A stretch of 64,000 nt of DNA from Tubiluchus corallicola (GCA_030141605.1 JAQGDQ010000245.1:62001-126000), one strand, 5' to 3'; shown: positions 11,560 through 24,617, numbered from the stretch's first letter. Made by a program: numbers and translations. Notes: a model not told the origin generated them from the letters alone.

Positions 11560-13532
11560 CTACCTTATTATGATAATACGTGCCATTTTGAACTAGTCTT
11601 AACTGAAATACATATAATTATATGAAAAGCACAATTTTAAAGAAATGCGAAACTTGTTTCCAATTTTTACTGACAATTTTGTATTGTTCATGTTTATGTT
11701 TCTGTAACTTTTCACATATGTAAGTTCAGTTTATGAGATTGGACAATTTTTAACATACTAACTTAATTAATGATCTCATTGTCCTTATTTTGTAAATAAT
11801 TATTTTCTGTATTTTTGTTTTATTTATTTATTCTAACAATGATTAACTACCGTGACATTATTTTGGTGTTGGTGACAGTTACAGTTGCATTTTATGACAA
11901 TATTACTGTGATGCACATTGCACATGCATGTTTTACAAGTGATTGTGCAGCATGCGTTTGATAAATTTTTCATTCCGCTGAGTAAAATTAAGGAGTTGCT
12001 GCTTTTTTTTACTATTATAGATGAATTGAACTATATACATATAGAGTCCCTCATAGTCTTTCAGCATTGGTTTTTGACTATATACTCATCAGCTTGGCTA
12101 CAATCTTTTATCATGTTTCAGTGACTGTTAATCAAGTATAATAAATTATTTCAATTTACAGTCATGTTATAATTATAATTATTATGATGTGGTTGGTTAT
12201 GATACTTCAATTGCATTCCTTCATTTTTCTGAAATTACTTTAGTAGGTAAGCATATATTTCACTATCATAAGTTTTATATAATCTTGTAGTCATTAATTA
12301 TTATATCGGCTGGGAAAATTTGCATTGGTAATGTTCTGATATATCCTCATGTAATATTTATTGTATCAATTTTGCACTTACCTTTATGCAATTAATTAGT
12401 TAATTAGCTACTGACGTACTAAGGAAATTACTGGTGGAGCATATGAAGTCAAATACTAACTTAAATTATTTATTTTGTTCTGTATGACTAATGTCCCGTA
12501 TGTCAAAAAACTAGATTGTTGTGCAAATTGTTAAAAGGAAAATTTTGAATGTACAAGATCATGTGTATAACTTTTGAAGATTTTATAACGAATTTTTTAT
12601 AATAAACTTTTTAGAATGTATAATATGTGTTGTGCACTACGTAATTACATAAAAACAATTTTCCTCCATTAAAGGGTTCTAACCTGTACATCAGCCCTCG
12701 GTAAGATAAAAACAGCTAGTGACTGTGTGGCAAATGAACCACCCAGAAGCTGTTTTCTGAGCATCGCCTATCTACTTACTGACCAGACTCACAATTACTT
12801 AAGTTCCATCGCTAAGTACGCATTGTATTCACTTACCTATCCCTTCATCCAAATGGAAATTCACTTGGCAGAGAAAGAAACAGTGAAGCAAATTGTTTTA
12901 ATAAACATTGTTTATTTTCCATTTTAATAACTTTGATTTTCCAAAAAAAAAACACATAAAATTTGCATCACATTTTACTTCTTTCACCAGAGTTTAATAT
13001 CATTCCCATCCACACCATATATAGCCTTTCCCTAGATTTTTTTACACAATGATGACTCTCGTTAGATTTTGTACAGATCTATAGATATTTGTCACCACCA
13101 AGAAAATGTACACACACCTGCCTCCACAAGCAACAAGTAAAGTCATTTTCAAACTGGCAAAGCATATTTGCTTATCGAACAAGATCAAAAGCCCAAAAAA
13201 TTTTTTGACTTGTCTTGTTCAGTTTCACACCCATAAATACAATGAAAAACTTGCATGCTCTTTGTTGTGCTTTATCAGGTCTGAAACCTTTCAGTGGGGT
13301 ACTTAATATTGGCACAAATAAGAATAACTGCATTTCATTACCATTTATAGTTTGGGTATGACTGCAATAACATACTAGAAGGCCTCATTTTGTAAAAAAA
13401 TTCACTATTTGAATTAAAGCCCTTTGAGCTGCTGTTCTAGTGGGGCACAGTGACTACAATTCATATTTATGTAACAAACAGTCATAGTCGTTAGGTTGTA
13501 TATGAGAAGATTCGCTGATTAACAACTTAAAT
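11560..13532. other. Crumbs 3' UTR and Crumbs/ZIP7 intergenic DNA
   Basis: AT-rich non-coding DNA follows the Crumbs stop codon. Possible polyadenylation hexamers AATAAA occur at 12140-12145 and 12601-12606; I cannot tell which is used. No other gene is seen before the convergent ZIP7 gene, whose 3' UTR would run into this side. Confidence 0.5.
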
Positions 13533-14150
13533 GAAAACAGGATGATTTTTTATATCCTACCCCATTTTGGAGTACGGTAAAAAGTACACACTTTAAGACC
13601 TGTAATGATACTAAAGCGTTTCTGGTAATTAAATAATAGATTGAAACTTAATTAATGGCGCGCAAGCCAAACTAGCAATGACATCACACCTGAACTTAAT
13701 TTTCAACAGCACAAACATTCCACGAGCATAGTATGAGTTTGTCAAGCGAAAATTTAAGTACACGGCTAATGTACAAATTTCAGTGAGTGTGATATACAAA
13801 AGCTCGGCAAATTTTAAGTTTAAAATTTGAATTTCAAGTTTACTGCTGTGCTCACGTATGAACTCTCAAACGTGTGTACTATGTCACAACTGAACACCTC
13901 TGAAGTGAAAAGTACAGCACCTGTTTTTTGTGTAACATGTTTCTGAGATGCAGGCACTGGCGCCCATCTAACTAGCAAATGGCAAATGCAGAACTAGCCA
14001 ACCAAACGCAAAATTACCATATTGTGGTATTAATTATTTCACGTAAGTCATTCTTGGAAAAATTGTTGTATGTTCCCATTCAAAATTTTACAGGGTAGAT
14101 TGTTTTGAATTATAGTTGAAGATAAGGTCCAGTTTTTCTTTAACATGGTC
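13533..14150 (+). repeat. Dispersed repeat, copy 1 (CpG-decayed)
   Basis: This roughly 600-bp segment aligns by eye, in the same orientation, with 61797-62640. Landmarks shared by both include GAAAACAGGATGATTTT, CTACCCCATT, ATTCCACGAGC, GCTGTGCTCACG, ACCTGTTTTTTGTG and TTTCACGTAAGTCATT. Copy 1 has lost many CpG sites that copy 2 keeps, mostly as TG or CA. No coding capacity or clear termini are seen, so the element class is unknown. Confidence 0.75.
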
Positions 14151-14581
14151 ATGCTTACGACAGTTATCTTTGTCAAATAATAGCCATAAGGAATTTTAAG
14201 AAATATCTCCAGAGGTGTCTATAAATAAATAAATAAATACGTAAGATGGTAAACAAAAATAATTATCACCATGATTGCAATCATAATCATTGCATATGTC
14301 ACGCAGATAATTCACTTATCTTAAATGTTCAAAATGGTTCATTTTGACCAAATATGCTATCAATACACCAGTTGAGAAAATTCGTTTGATGTTCATGAAA
14401 TGACAGTAGGTCAATCTACTCTTATGCCATAACCGTACTGCTCATTATTCCAGGGAACTATTGTCTGCCAGCTATTTGATATGTAAAGCAAGGCATACTG
14501 GCAATGCAATGCCCAGCCTAGTTTTGAATTACCTGTTATTTTAATACCATACCTACAATAAAACAATACTGTACATTTTTA

Positions 14582-17500
14582 TCATTCCATATGTTCTAAA
14601 TCAGCTATAAGTACCATCATCACAACACTACTTATCAGTGCCAGTATTTCTTTAACAGTCTGCCAGAAATTCGTCTCTGCCTCCAGAAGCTCCGGAATCA
14701 CTGAAACAGTTGCGATGTAGATGAATCCACCAGCTGTAAATGGAAGGATCCATACCGTGGCTTCCTCTCCGGCATGCTCTGCTAGAAGCCCTAGGACGCA
14801 ACCGGCTAAAGCACCGGTTGCAGTCGACAGTTGCAGCATCATAGCCTAAAAAACACACTCATTGCAGAGGCTCACAGAAGATATTTGTTTTATTGAGCTA
14901 TCACAATGACATAATGACAAGAACAAAAACAGGACAGATTTAATCAAAACTTTTAAAATGATGAAAATGCAAACTAGAGACAAAATCCTACTGATTTCGG
15001 ACTATAATGGTTCAAGAGCGAAAATAACAAATCAGAAAAAATATGTGCACAGTGTATCAACAATAGCATAAAAAAGGAAATTGTTTGTATTTGTAAGCAT
15101 AAGATTAATAATCAAATGCTTGTTGATTAATTTCTTTGCAATACAGTGTAGTAACATTTGACTGTAAGTAATATCTTCTATAAATGTATTGCTAATTTAC
15201 AGAGTTCGATATTATTAACAGACACTATGAGGCTAAACTTTACATTTTTGTTGTTTATTCCAGAAAAAGGAAAAAATTAGAAGCTTGTAAAAATCTGGTC
15301 TGTGGAAAATGGAAAAATTGCACTGAAGATGACATTTATAATAAAAAGTTTTCACTAGCACTTCAAGACTAATACTTTGATTAGAGACATAAAACTCAAA
15401 CCAAGCTCAAGGCCAACCCGTTTCTTAAGATTTTTTGATTCCAGTATCCTGAGCATGAAATTCGCCCTCGCACCATCATTGAATACAGTCTTTAAAAAAA
15501 TCTCGAAGTTTCAGATCAAATTGTAAGTCACACTAACAGTTTATTAACATAACTTTTCAAAAATATAAGAAAGTAAGGAAATATCACATTCTGTGGGACA
15601 TGGGAGGGTATGGAAATTTTTGCGGTGGTTCTACTGAACTTACTTTTGCAGCCGTTGTATTCACAGTTAAATTCACTTATTGGACCAGTTTGGAGGCAAC
15701 ACAAATGCAGGAACCCCACTCGCATAATGTCGTGAAATGATACTACTGAACCAATGCTTGTTTTAGTGTCAAGCTTTTATTGCCACAAAGCAAACCTTAA
15801 TGATGCCAATAGATTTACACATTTCCAATTGATTACACAATATATGCAACCTCTATAACCTTATATCACAATAATCAGTATTATACAGATGATTCTAAGG
15901 TTAACATCGTAGTAAAATGCTTTACTAATTTGTTCGCGGTAAATTTGATGCATTTGTTCTGAGTCTACCTGCCTTGCCTACCAAGTGCAATCATGTGACC
16001 TACATGTGACCTGGGAAGAGAGAACAAACCAACCAAAAATTTTGATCACATCATCCGCAATTTTGGAACACTCACACGAATTCACAATTAGCGATCCCAG
16101 TGTTTTAACAGGGAAGTTCAGACTAAAGATCTGTTACAAATCATCTTCGTTCGCAGTTACAGAAATGGTAGTGTCAAAATAAAAGAAGTCCAGTCAGAAT
16201 ATGATAACTTGAAACAAAAGGAAAACTGTGAAACACTGAATGATGAGATAATACAAAAAGGCTGTCTTCAGGACCTCTCCACACACTCCCAAGAATGTCC
16301 TATCCTAAGTTAAGAACCACAGCTCTAGGCAAATTTGTTCCGTCTCTTAGTCTGTTTACAAAAGTCAGTGCACATTTGTACATATTGATGTTTGTCATAT
16401 ATGTAACAAGTTGTTTTTGTCATTACGTTTATAAACTAAACAGACTAATTAGGTCTTGCTTTTGTACCTACTTACTGATTACATTTTGCTACATTAACAT
16501 ACCTTTTTCTTTGTGGCGCCACTTTGTATAAGAATAGCGAAATCACCTATCTCATGAGGAACTTCATGTATCAATATTGTAATCGTCGTGATAATTCCTA
16601 TGTTTCTACTGGCAAGGAATGATGCGCCGATGGCCAAACCATCGGTAAAGTTATGAGTGAAATCGGCAGCGAGATTCAACCAACCTGATACTTTGATATT
16701 GGACAATGAGTTTGTTTCTGAAATAGAAACTAAGAAAGTAATTAATGAAGACAAAATTCCTGAGAAATTATCTCACGTCTATAATAGTGGTATTATATGG
16801 TTAGCCAATAGATTAGTGAATTGTGAGAAATGCAGTTTTATAAATGCAGTGCAATATTTGTTTGTTACTTTACTATCTGTCTACATGTAAGTTCTAGGGA
16901 TACCATCCCATCCATTTACCGGTTGTATTGCCCCTAAACTTCTGTTCCCCGGCCAGCCATTTTCAGTTTAACTCAGCCTGTGGTCAACAAAATGAAAGCA
17001 AAATACTGGTGTAAAGCTTTAAATAACTAAGCATTTTTCAACTAACTTAAGCTGATTCAACATTAAAAAATTGAAGTAAATCCGATGTGACTAATCCAAA
17101 TTTGCAATCAAATTTTCTTAATTTATTACGCATCCCTTAAAATTTGGCATAATTTCCCCAGGACTCATCAGTTTATTACCTGATATGGCATCCAATGCTT
17201 GTTTTATATCAGTGTTTTTGCTGTCATCCTGTTTCTTTCGCTTTTTCAGCTTTTTATTTTTGCCCTTATCTGAATCTGAATGTTTGTCAGATTCGTCGTT
17301 AGCATCAGCATCCCGTTCAGAGTCGGACGTTTTAGCTTTGGGTTTGGGAGCATCATCATGAGAATGGGAATGCTTTCCTCCTTTTATGGCTCTGAAAGTA
17401 AAAAATAAAAATGATTTGTACAGGTCACAGATCATCATGCCTGATATTCAGATAACAAATAGTCAATAATTTCTTGATTAGATGACCCATTTTATCTATT

Positions 17501-18783
17501 AACTGACTCATCACTCGAAATAAAAGTCAGCTTTTCGTACATTGTAAATACATATGAAATAACTTCATAAGATATGTGCCAAACAAGGCTAGGCAGAACT
17601 TTGACGAAAATCTATTTAACTGAAAGGTTAATAAACAAACCCAAACCGTAAAAATCTTCTGATTCACAAAAATAAATTATCCATGCCATTCAGCATAGGT
17701 TCATGATTGTGAGAGAAATTTCTAAAGTTCAGCTATAAAGTTCTAAAAAGCAAACTAAATTTTTGCATAAAGTCAGATAGTCTTTCAACAATTTAAAATA
17801 TGTGAGAAACAAAGACTGAAAATAATTAGGATCTACACAAAAGATGCTAACATTTATTTTAATATTAAGTATTTCAAATATAAATTAACAGAAACAGCAG
17901 TTCAGTATAATATGCAGTTTAAACATGCAGTATAATAACATAATTAGACAAAGTCAAGATAAAACTGAATTTATTAAAACTACCTTATAAACTTTTCTAT
18001 TATGAGGAAAGCCACAATGCCAGCGAGAACCCACAATCCTATTTTCATCTCATGTGCATGATCATGTGGGTGTGCATCACTGTCAGACATATACGTTGTT
18101 TCAACTGGCTTCATAGCATTAATCGCATGAGGAATAAGATGCAGAAATGCATCTCCCAATAAGCCACCCGATGCAAAACTGAGCAAGACGTTAAGAAAAG
18201 GACGGCTTTGAGCATCATTGCGCTGCAGCGGTATGAAAAACAAAATGAAAAATGGAGCAGCACTTATCAAAAGTGTTGAACCAATGGCACTGAGCCACAT
18301 AGTAAGCGAGTCCTGTCTAAAACTCTTATGTTGACCACCATGGTTACGACCATGGCTGTGTCCATGACTATGACTATGTCCATGACTATGTAAATGCGAG
18401 TGCGCCTGTTCACGATCTAAATCAGGCTTTTTCATATTTGCCTCAGCCGTGTACTTGTATGAAGGTTCTTCAAAGCCTTGGTCCATGGCATCATGGTTAT
18501 GGCTATGTAAGTGATCATGTCTTGCATGATGACTATGGGAATGCTCATGGCGGTGCATGGGTTCATGATCGTGTCCTACATCTTCATGACTATGAGAATG
18601 TTCCTGGCCATGTACGTGTGCATGTCCATGATGATGCTCATGACTAGCAGCCGGCAGTATTTTTTCTTTTCCAAGAAACTCAGTTTTATCGTCTTTATTG
18701 TTTTGAAGGTGACCGGTGCCTAAATCTAAGATAACGCAAGCTAATACAATAAATATAAAATTATGCATATTGTGAAAACCCAT
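14582..18783 (-). CDS. SLC39A7: ZIP7-type zinc transporter (SLC39A7/Catsup family)
   Basis: ZIP7 moves zinc from the ER/Golgi lumen into the cytosol. Coding exons (minus): 18783-17984, 17391-17180, 16717-16503 and 14845-14582, giving 496 residues (human ZIP7: 469). Residues 8-24 form a signal-like hydrophobic segment. Residues 48-152 are a very histidine-rich luminal region (repeated [11 protein letters not shown]). Transmembrane helices follow at about 161-186, 198-222 and 248-266. A cytoplasmic loop of about 70 charged residues (exon 2) has a second small His patch (HSHSHDD). Exon 3 carries the zinc-site motifs HNFTDG (359-364) and HEVPHE (388-393), the signature of the LIV-1 subfamily. Exon 4 gives the last helices with [20 protein letters not shown]. 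The exact [13 protein letters not shown] and VPHE-GDFAIL matches favour ZIP7 over ZIP13. Two methionines (1 and 6) could start it; the first is used here. Confidence 0.93.
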
Positions 18784-19081
18784 TGAACATCACTTAATAA
18801 CGGTTCACTCAACTCCGCAGTTTTCATTACATACATGCAGACACGCGTATAATCGATTTTTCTGCCCCCTGTTGGGAAGGGAATGGAATTTTTGGTTATT
18901 TTCGGAAAAAAGATTTCTTCCCTTGCTTAGGCAGTTTAGCTAACAACATTAGGAGCTTTAAGCGTTTACCCGTCAGACGTGACGGGCGTATGATGATGAT
19001 GATGATTTAGGCCTAAGTGTATTAAGTAACAAGAAATTAAGTCTTAACGTGAGTCTTTGATTATTTAATGCTTACGTTACC
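18784..19081. other. ZIP7 upstream region with a trinucleotide-tailed repeat end
   Basis: This holds the presumed ZIP7 promoter and 5' leader. At about 18966-19008 the plus strand has GTCAGACGTGACGGGCGTA followed by five GAT repeats, the kind of 3' end seen on RTE-like LINEs, so a short retrotransposon tail has landed less than 250 bp upstream of the ZIP7 start. No core promoter motif is clear. Confidence 0.4.
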
Positions 19082-19510
19082 AGCATATTTATGTACAACA
19101 GCGAAACTCGGGGTTTAACGATTATTCATGAAAAGCAGATTGACACATTTCATAGAAGTCTTCTTAGGAAAGTTTTAAAGATAAGATGGCCATACATAAT
19201 CTAAAATGAAGATTTATACAGAAGAACGAAAGAAATTTATTGGAGTTCAAAAGTCAAGATCCGAAGATTAAGATGGCTAGGACATTTTCTAAGATTACCA
19301 AATGAAGCCCCAGTAAGAATCGCCTTAAAAATAAAGGAAGCCTTAAAACCTTGCAAAAAACCACCTGTCAAACCTGAAACAACTTGGATAGCTAAGATAA
19401 ATAAAGATGTTAAACAACTTGAACCAAATCTATCTGTAGGCGTAGAAAAAGACCTTGAAGGACGCCTAGAAAACTTTGCCGGTAAATTTATCTCAAATTT
19501 AATTTTATAG
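19082..19510 (+). mobile_element. Non-LTR retrotransposon, reverse-transcriptase C-terminal fragment
   Basis: A plus-strand frame from about 19082 to the stop at 19508-19510 reads as the end of a LINE polyprotein. It starts with MYNSET (family YNxETW), then IDTFHRSLLRK, IRWP, NEDLYRRT, RRLRWLGHFLRLPNEAP, ending GRLENFAGKF. One in-frame stop codon interrupts it just before NEDLYRRT, so the copy is dead. It is 5' truncated; the polymerase domain is missing. Confidence 0.8.
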
Positions 19511-19984
19511 CTCTATTATATGTTCTGTTTTATGTCATAGCTAGGTAACTAGAAAATGTATAATTGGACGAGATAACTTTTTAAATGAAGGGATGGATAT
19601 CATGTATGCCTGTTGATTTATAAAGGTTGATTTTATGGTTTACTTGATTCTGTTCCTGGTCATCAATGATGACTCGGCTTCAAATGTGAATTTGAATAGA
19701 TTCACGTTGTTAGCACTAATAATACTTTCATTAAGGTTGCTGGAAGATGACTCTGTTCAGGCTATTCCCAGTGGCTATACATGATCTATGTCTATACCTA
19801 ATATTGCTATCACTATCAGACTCCTGTATATCCACATCATAAAAGAGTAAGCCAAAAAGAAAACTGTATCATGTCATGCTGTTGTTCACTCTGTGTGTGG
19901 AGAAATTGTTTTGTATATCTGTATGAGCACGTGGTTTAAAGAACTTGAGCCGGTGACTTCTAGTAACTTGATTATTTAGTTAAT

Positions 19985-20190
19985 GTTGATCTTGTAGTAA
20001 CCACGATGAATCACCACAAGTTGCACATTTATTAGCATTCAAAAATAAAAGCCATTTATTATACCATGAATGTAATCTATTTAGATGTGATTGTAGAATG
20101 TCAAAGTCAAATTTTGTAGCGATTTCTCTATAAATTTTGCTGCCATCTGCAAAAAGGTTGGTTGTATTCCCATTTCAATTAGGTAAATCA
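19985..20190 (-). mobile_element. Non-LTR reverse-transcriptase palm fragment
   Basis: The minus strand of this stretch translates without stops through LFADGSKIYREI, then DFDILQSHLNRLHSW and NKWLLFLNANKC. That is the catalytic-box region of a non-LTR reverse transcriptase, with the usual FADD mutated to FADG, which would kill activity. Because the C-terminal fragment at 20411-21230 lies on the wrong side to be its continuation, this is a separate insertion. Confidence 0.7.
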
Positions 20191-20410
20191 TTTATGTAGT
20201 AGTAGTTTAAAATGTAGTAGTATATTCTTATGTCATTTATATTTCTTGCATCTATAACAAAGAAGCAAATATTGTTTAATGTTTCGTAATTTCTATTAGA
20301 GATTAATTCAGGAATAGTCCCATCAAGATCAACAGCCATTAAGTCTCATCAAGATCAACAGTCATTACACTAGAAAAATAATTACATATTTATGGCTAGT
20401 GATTTCCATA

Positions 20411-21230
20411 CCACTTTAAAATTAAGAGTGGCAGAGGTTAATCGAGTAAAATCACTGTAATCCCCTACTTCACGTCTAAATGTCTTTCAGCTTGTTCTTG
20501 AATTTATTCACTGAGGACACTTTATCAATATCAGATGGGAGTAAATTCCACCCTTTAATCAACTTTTCTGTGAAAAAATATTTTCTACAGTCTAATCTGG
20601 CTCTGTATTTATAGATTTTAAGAATGTCCTCTGGTTCTGCTTTTATTAAGCAATGTAAACTTTTTTTATGCCACCTAACGCATAATTTTATAAGTTTGCA
20701 TCAAATCTTATAAATCTCCTTGATGCCTCCATGGTTGTAAATGAATACTCTCTAAGTCTTCCTTCATACCTTCAATCATGCTGGTCGCCCTACATAGTAC
20801 ACCTTGTAAGAGCTTTATGTCTTTCCTATAAAGTGGATTCCAAGCTTGTATACAATACATATGTGCTCTGCTTTTGGTCTTACCAAGCTTTTGTACATTT
20901 TCATCGTTGTAGTAATAGCTCTGGATACAAATTGTCTTTTTATCATTCCTAAAGTTTGGTTAGCACTCTTCATCAACTCAGAATACTGGCTTGCAGATTT
21001 CTAGTAATCAACACATCCAAGTCCCTTTCTTCTCTAGCAGATGCCGACTACACACCATTCATGTAATGCACCTAGCTTACCAGGGTTTTTATTCCCTAAG
21101 TGCATTTGTCGACATTGAAAATCATCTTTTAATCCATAGTCCACCTGCATTGCTGTTCTAAAAAACTTTGCAGTTCAGCAGCTTCAAACTCAGATGATTT
21201 TGCTATTATTATACAAGAGACAGTCAATGT
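20411..21230 (-). mobile_element. CR1/L2-like non-LTR retrotransposon 3' part, copy A
   Basis: Minus-strand remnants across several frames: LQSFLEQQ, FNVDKC, LGNKNPGKLG, then KSANQTLGMIKRQF. They are followed by the C-terminal region paralogous to copy B at 41525-42180. The two copies align base for base over most of their length. This is the order found in CR1/L2-type elements (thumb and C-terminus of the reverse transcriptase). Frameshifts and stops make it non-functional. The end nearest 20411 has an imperfect hairpin around CCACTTTAAAATTAAGAGTGG-like sequence, which recurs in copy B. Confidence 0.8.
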
Positions 21231-21674
21231 CTACATTAGTCAAAAAGTTTGAGATTAATTTTTGATTTTTTAGCAATTGTCCTTTCATATTTAATTTTAG
21301 CATTAGTAGTTTCATAATCATCTCCTTATCAACCAAGAGATTATAATTGTGTGCATTTAAACTAAATTACTTTTTTAAAATATTTATTTTAATATTAAAC
21401 ATTTTAAATATTTGTATCCATTGTAAAGTTTGATTCTAATTACTAATAATAATTATTCTGACACCACAATCATTATTTTTAAATAACAAAATGTAATTGT
21501 GACATATTGCAAAACTCTACAGTAAGGTACTTGATTATTAATACATTGCTAGAAGAGAGAACAGTTGAATACAGGTACACATCTTGTTTCCACCGATGTC
21601 AGTTATACCAAGTAAAGTCAATTCTAATTTTTTCTTAACAGTTATCAGGTGTTGTAGCTAAACATTGGGACACC
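21231..21674. other. EXOC3 upstream region
   Basis: AT-rich sequence without a recognised gene. A good splice acceptor (TTCTTAACAG) ends at about 21641, 33 bp before the EXOC3 start codon, suggesting a non-coding first exon further upstream. Because copy A of the LINE lies close by, the true promoter may be on its far side. Confidence 0.4.
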
Positions 21675-24617
21675 ATGGACCTTGCTAAACTGGAACTTGA
21701 TGCTAAAGCAACAGCATCAAAACATGTTGCCAACATGCTACAGCGACCAGATCAATTGGAAAAAGTGGATCAATTTAAACGCCGAGTTGCAAGGAAAAAA
21801 GTAATCTCTAGATGAATAATCTTGGAGCTCTCATTCTCTTGATTGATTTGTAAATTAATAGCTTGTGGTGACATGATTTCATTTTTGTCAATTTAATTAA
21901 TTATGATTGATTAGTTAATGATTTAATTAATTTCTTCCAAAGGTAATATAAAGTAATCGTAATAAATTACCAACTGGCCAGAATTAACTTGAATCGCATT
22001 AGGGCAAGGAAAAATAGATGAATGGTCACAATACGTGCTTGGCCATCAAAATTAAGACAAAAGCTGTAGTACTTGTGAAAATATAATTTTACATAATGTT
22101 TGTCATTAAAATCTTATTCAAACAAACAGCTTTGTGCGTGATATGTTGTTCTTTATCGATATTATCACATTTCAAGTTTACCCCTTTGCAATCAATTTTT
22201 TCAAGAAATTACGTGTAAGTCTGCTTCATTTAAATATAAAAACTTACAGATTCATCAATAATATTGATAAGTAGGTTTACTCTGTTTTTGTTTTAGGCAT
22301 CAGTTGAAACCATGCTGAAAACTGCAATGCAGTCGCAGTTGGATGGAGTTAAAACAGGACTACAACAGTTGCAGACAGCACAGCAGGACATTCAAGAAAT
22401 CAAGAATGGTACAATAAGCTTTTTTAAAATGTGTCACTAACTTGCTTCTCTGTTATGACGTAGCCGTTCTTTAGTAGTATCTTCTGCAAGTAGAACATTT
22501 GAATCTTCTAAGACTAAGGATATATGGTGATTGGAAATTGTTTTTTTAACTGTTTTGTAGGACTAAAAGAAGTAGAGAATGCATATGTGTCTGTGGCTCA
22601 TCTGTCAAAACAACTGGAAGAGTTGCGAAGGGAAAGTGTTAAACACACACAATATGCAGCGGCAGTTCAAAATCTGAAGCACATTGTAAATGTTCCTGAA
22701 AACGTAGAACGTGCCAGACAGGCAGTTAGCGAAGGACAACTTCTCCTGGCTCATAAATATGTAAATGACCTTGAAACTTCAAGGAATGGTCTTTTGTTTG
22801 AATTACACAAGCAACAGGGTCAGAGTCCCACTGACCGAAATTTCATCAAACAATATTTTGCAGATGTGGATAATTTGTCTGATGAGCTAGGGAAACAAAT
22901 TTGGATTGTTGTTGGAAGAACATTGACTTGTGTCAGAAAGGAACCTCAAATTATTGTAACAGCTCTAAGGATAATTGAACGAGAAGAAATGAAAGATGCA
23001 TTCTATCAGAAACGGCAAGACCAAACTGGATTCCTGGCACCTGGAAGGCCGAAAAAGTGGCGCCAAAGGTCTTTTTCAGTTTTGGAGCAGGCGGTGGCAA
23101 CTCGAATAGAAGCCAACCAGTTTGAAGACCGAAGTACAAACAAAATGTGGTTGGTAAGACATCTAGAGGTGACCCGTCTACTGCTGATCGAAGATCTGAA
23201 GGTGGTGAAGACACTGTGCGAGCCCTGCTTTCCTCCACACTATGACATCGTGAACCGGTATGTAAAACTGTATCATGATTGCCTTTCTCAGCACCTTCAG
23301 GAACTAGTCTCTGCGGAACTAGAAGGTAATGAGATCATTACATTATTAAATTGGGTGAATTCCTACAGTGGCGTGGAACTGATGAAGCATCCGCAGTTGA
23401 TGCTAGACACCTCACAACTTGCACCATTGCTCGAAAATAAAATCATTGATTCACTGATGAATAAGTATGTACAAACACTGGATGCTAATATTGGCGAGTG
23501 GATACAAAACACGCTCAGGGCGGAAGTGAAAGATTGGAACAGGAATGAGACTCCTGAAGCAGATTCAGATGGTTATTTTCAAACCCCTGTGCCCGTTATT
23601 CTTTTCCAGATGGTAGAACAGCATATGCAAGTGGCTGGACAGATTGGTGATGATATGATGTGCCGAGTACTTTCACTGTGCATCAACAAAGTGATAGAGT
23701 TTTCTCTGTTAATAAAAGCAGCAGCATCAGATTACAAGCAAAAGCATCACAGCGGACGAAAACAAAAAAAAGTACCTGAGGATCAGACCGACTATATTCC
23801 GGTTAACGAGTTCTACGTCCACTACTTGATTGCTATTATAAATAACTGTCAGGCATTTTGTGATCTAGCTACAAAATTACCTCACCGCTATGCTCAATTG
23901 CCAGCAAGTGGATCTACTGTTAAGACATCAGTGGATAGATTGTTGAATTCATTTCAAGAAGTGGCAAATGCGTGCTGCGGATATCTTGTGGAAGAAGTGT
24001 TTCTAGATGTAGACACACTGGTGCAGGATTTGATGACGACGCGATGGCAAACTACAAATTCTGCCATTGACACAATATGTATAACAATTGAAGACTATAG
24101 TAATGATTTTGTGCATGTGAAGAAGCCCTATTACATTCAGGTGATGAGCATGATCGAACGAACCTTAGTTTGTGAGTACATTAAAGCTATGATGCAAAAA
24201 AAGGTGACATACAAAGCTTATGAAGAAAGAAAACTGGTTGCAGACAAAATCGTCAATGAAGCAAATCAGATGGAACATCTCTTTAATAGACTAGTTCAGA
24301 GCAGCAAAAAAGAACAAGTCTGTGAAGTTCTAAGGCAGCTAACAGAGTTGCTGTCACTTAAAGACACATCAATGCTATCGCTGGAAATATGTGGTTTAGC
24401 AACCAAATATCCAGACATAACGGCAGACCAATTAGCGTCTATTCTTGCTCTACGAGGCGACATTGGAAAATCAGAGAGTAGACAACTCGTCATTGATTCC
24501 ATGCCGGACGAAAGCCAGTTATCTAGTAAGAAGACAATATTTTCTGACGTCCCTTCTCCTGAAGGCCTATTGAAAAAGTTGGGATTTTCATCGTCACCTG
24601 ATCCTCCCAGAACTTGA
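21675..24617 (+). CDS. EXOC3: Exocyst complex component 3 (Sec6)
   Basis: Sec6 is a subunit of the exocyst, the octameric complex that tethers secretory vesicles to the plasma membrane. Coding exons 21675-21800, 22297-22408 and 22561-24617 give 764 residues (human 745-756). The N-terminus matches the family closely: [20 protein letters not shown], then ASVETML[14 protein letters not shown]. Further conserved blocks are [58 protein letters not shown] and KYPDI near the C-terminus. The region after about residue 35 is predicted coiled coil, as expected for the rod-like fold; the rest is the Sec6 helical-bundle domain. The start is the first methionine after the 5' UTR acceptor and aligns with the human start region. 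The frame opens upstream of 22561 as well, but the splice from 22408 restores the conserved reading. No defects seen. Confidence 0.96.

Noticed and set aside
18438-18723. Plus-strand open frames rich in His, Met and Val over the ZIP7 first exon
   Set aside because: Antisense shadows of the His-rich repeats of ZIP7.
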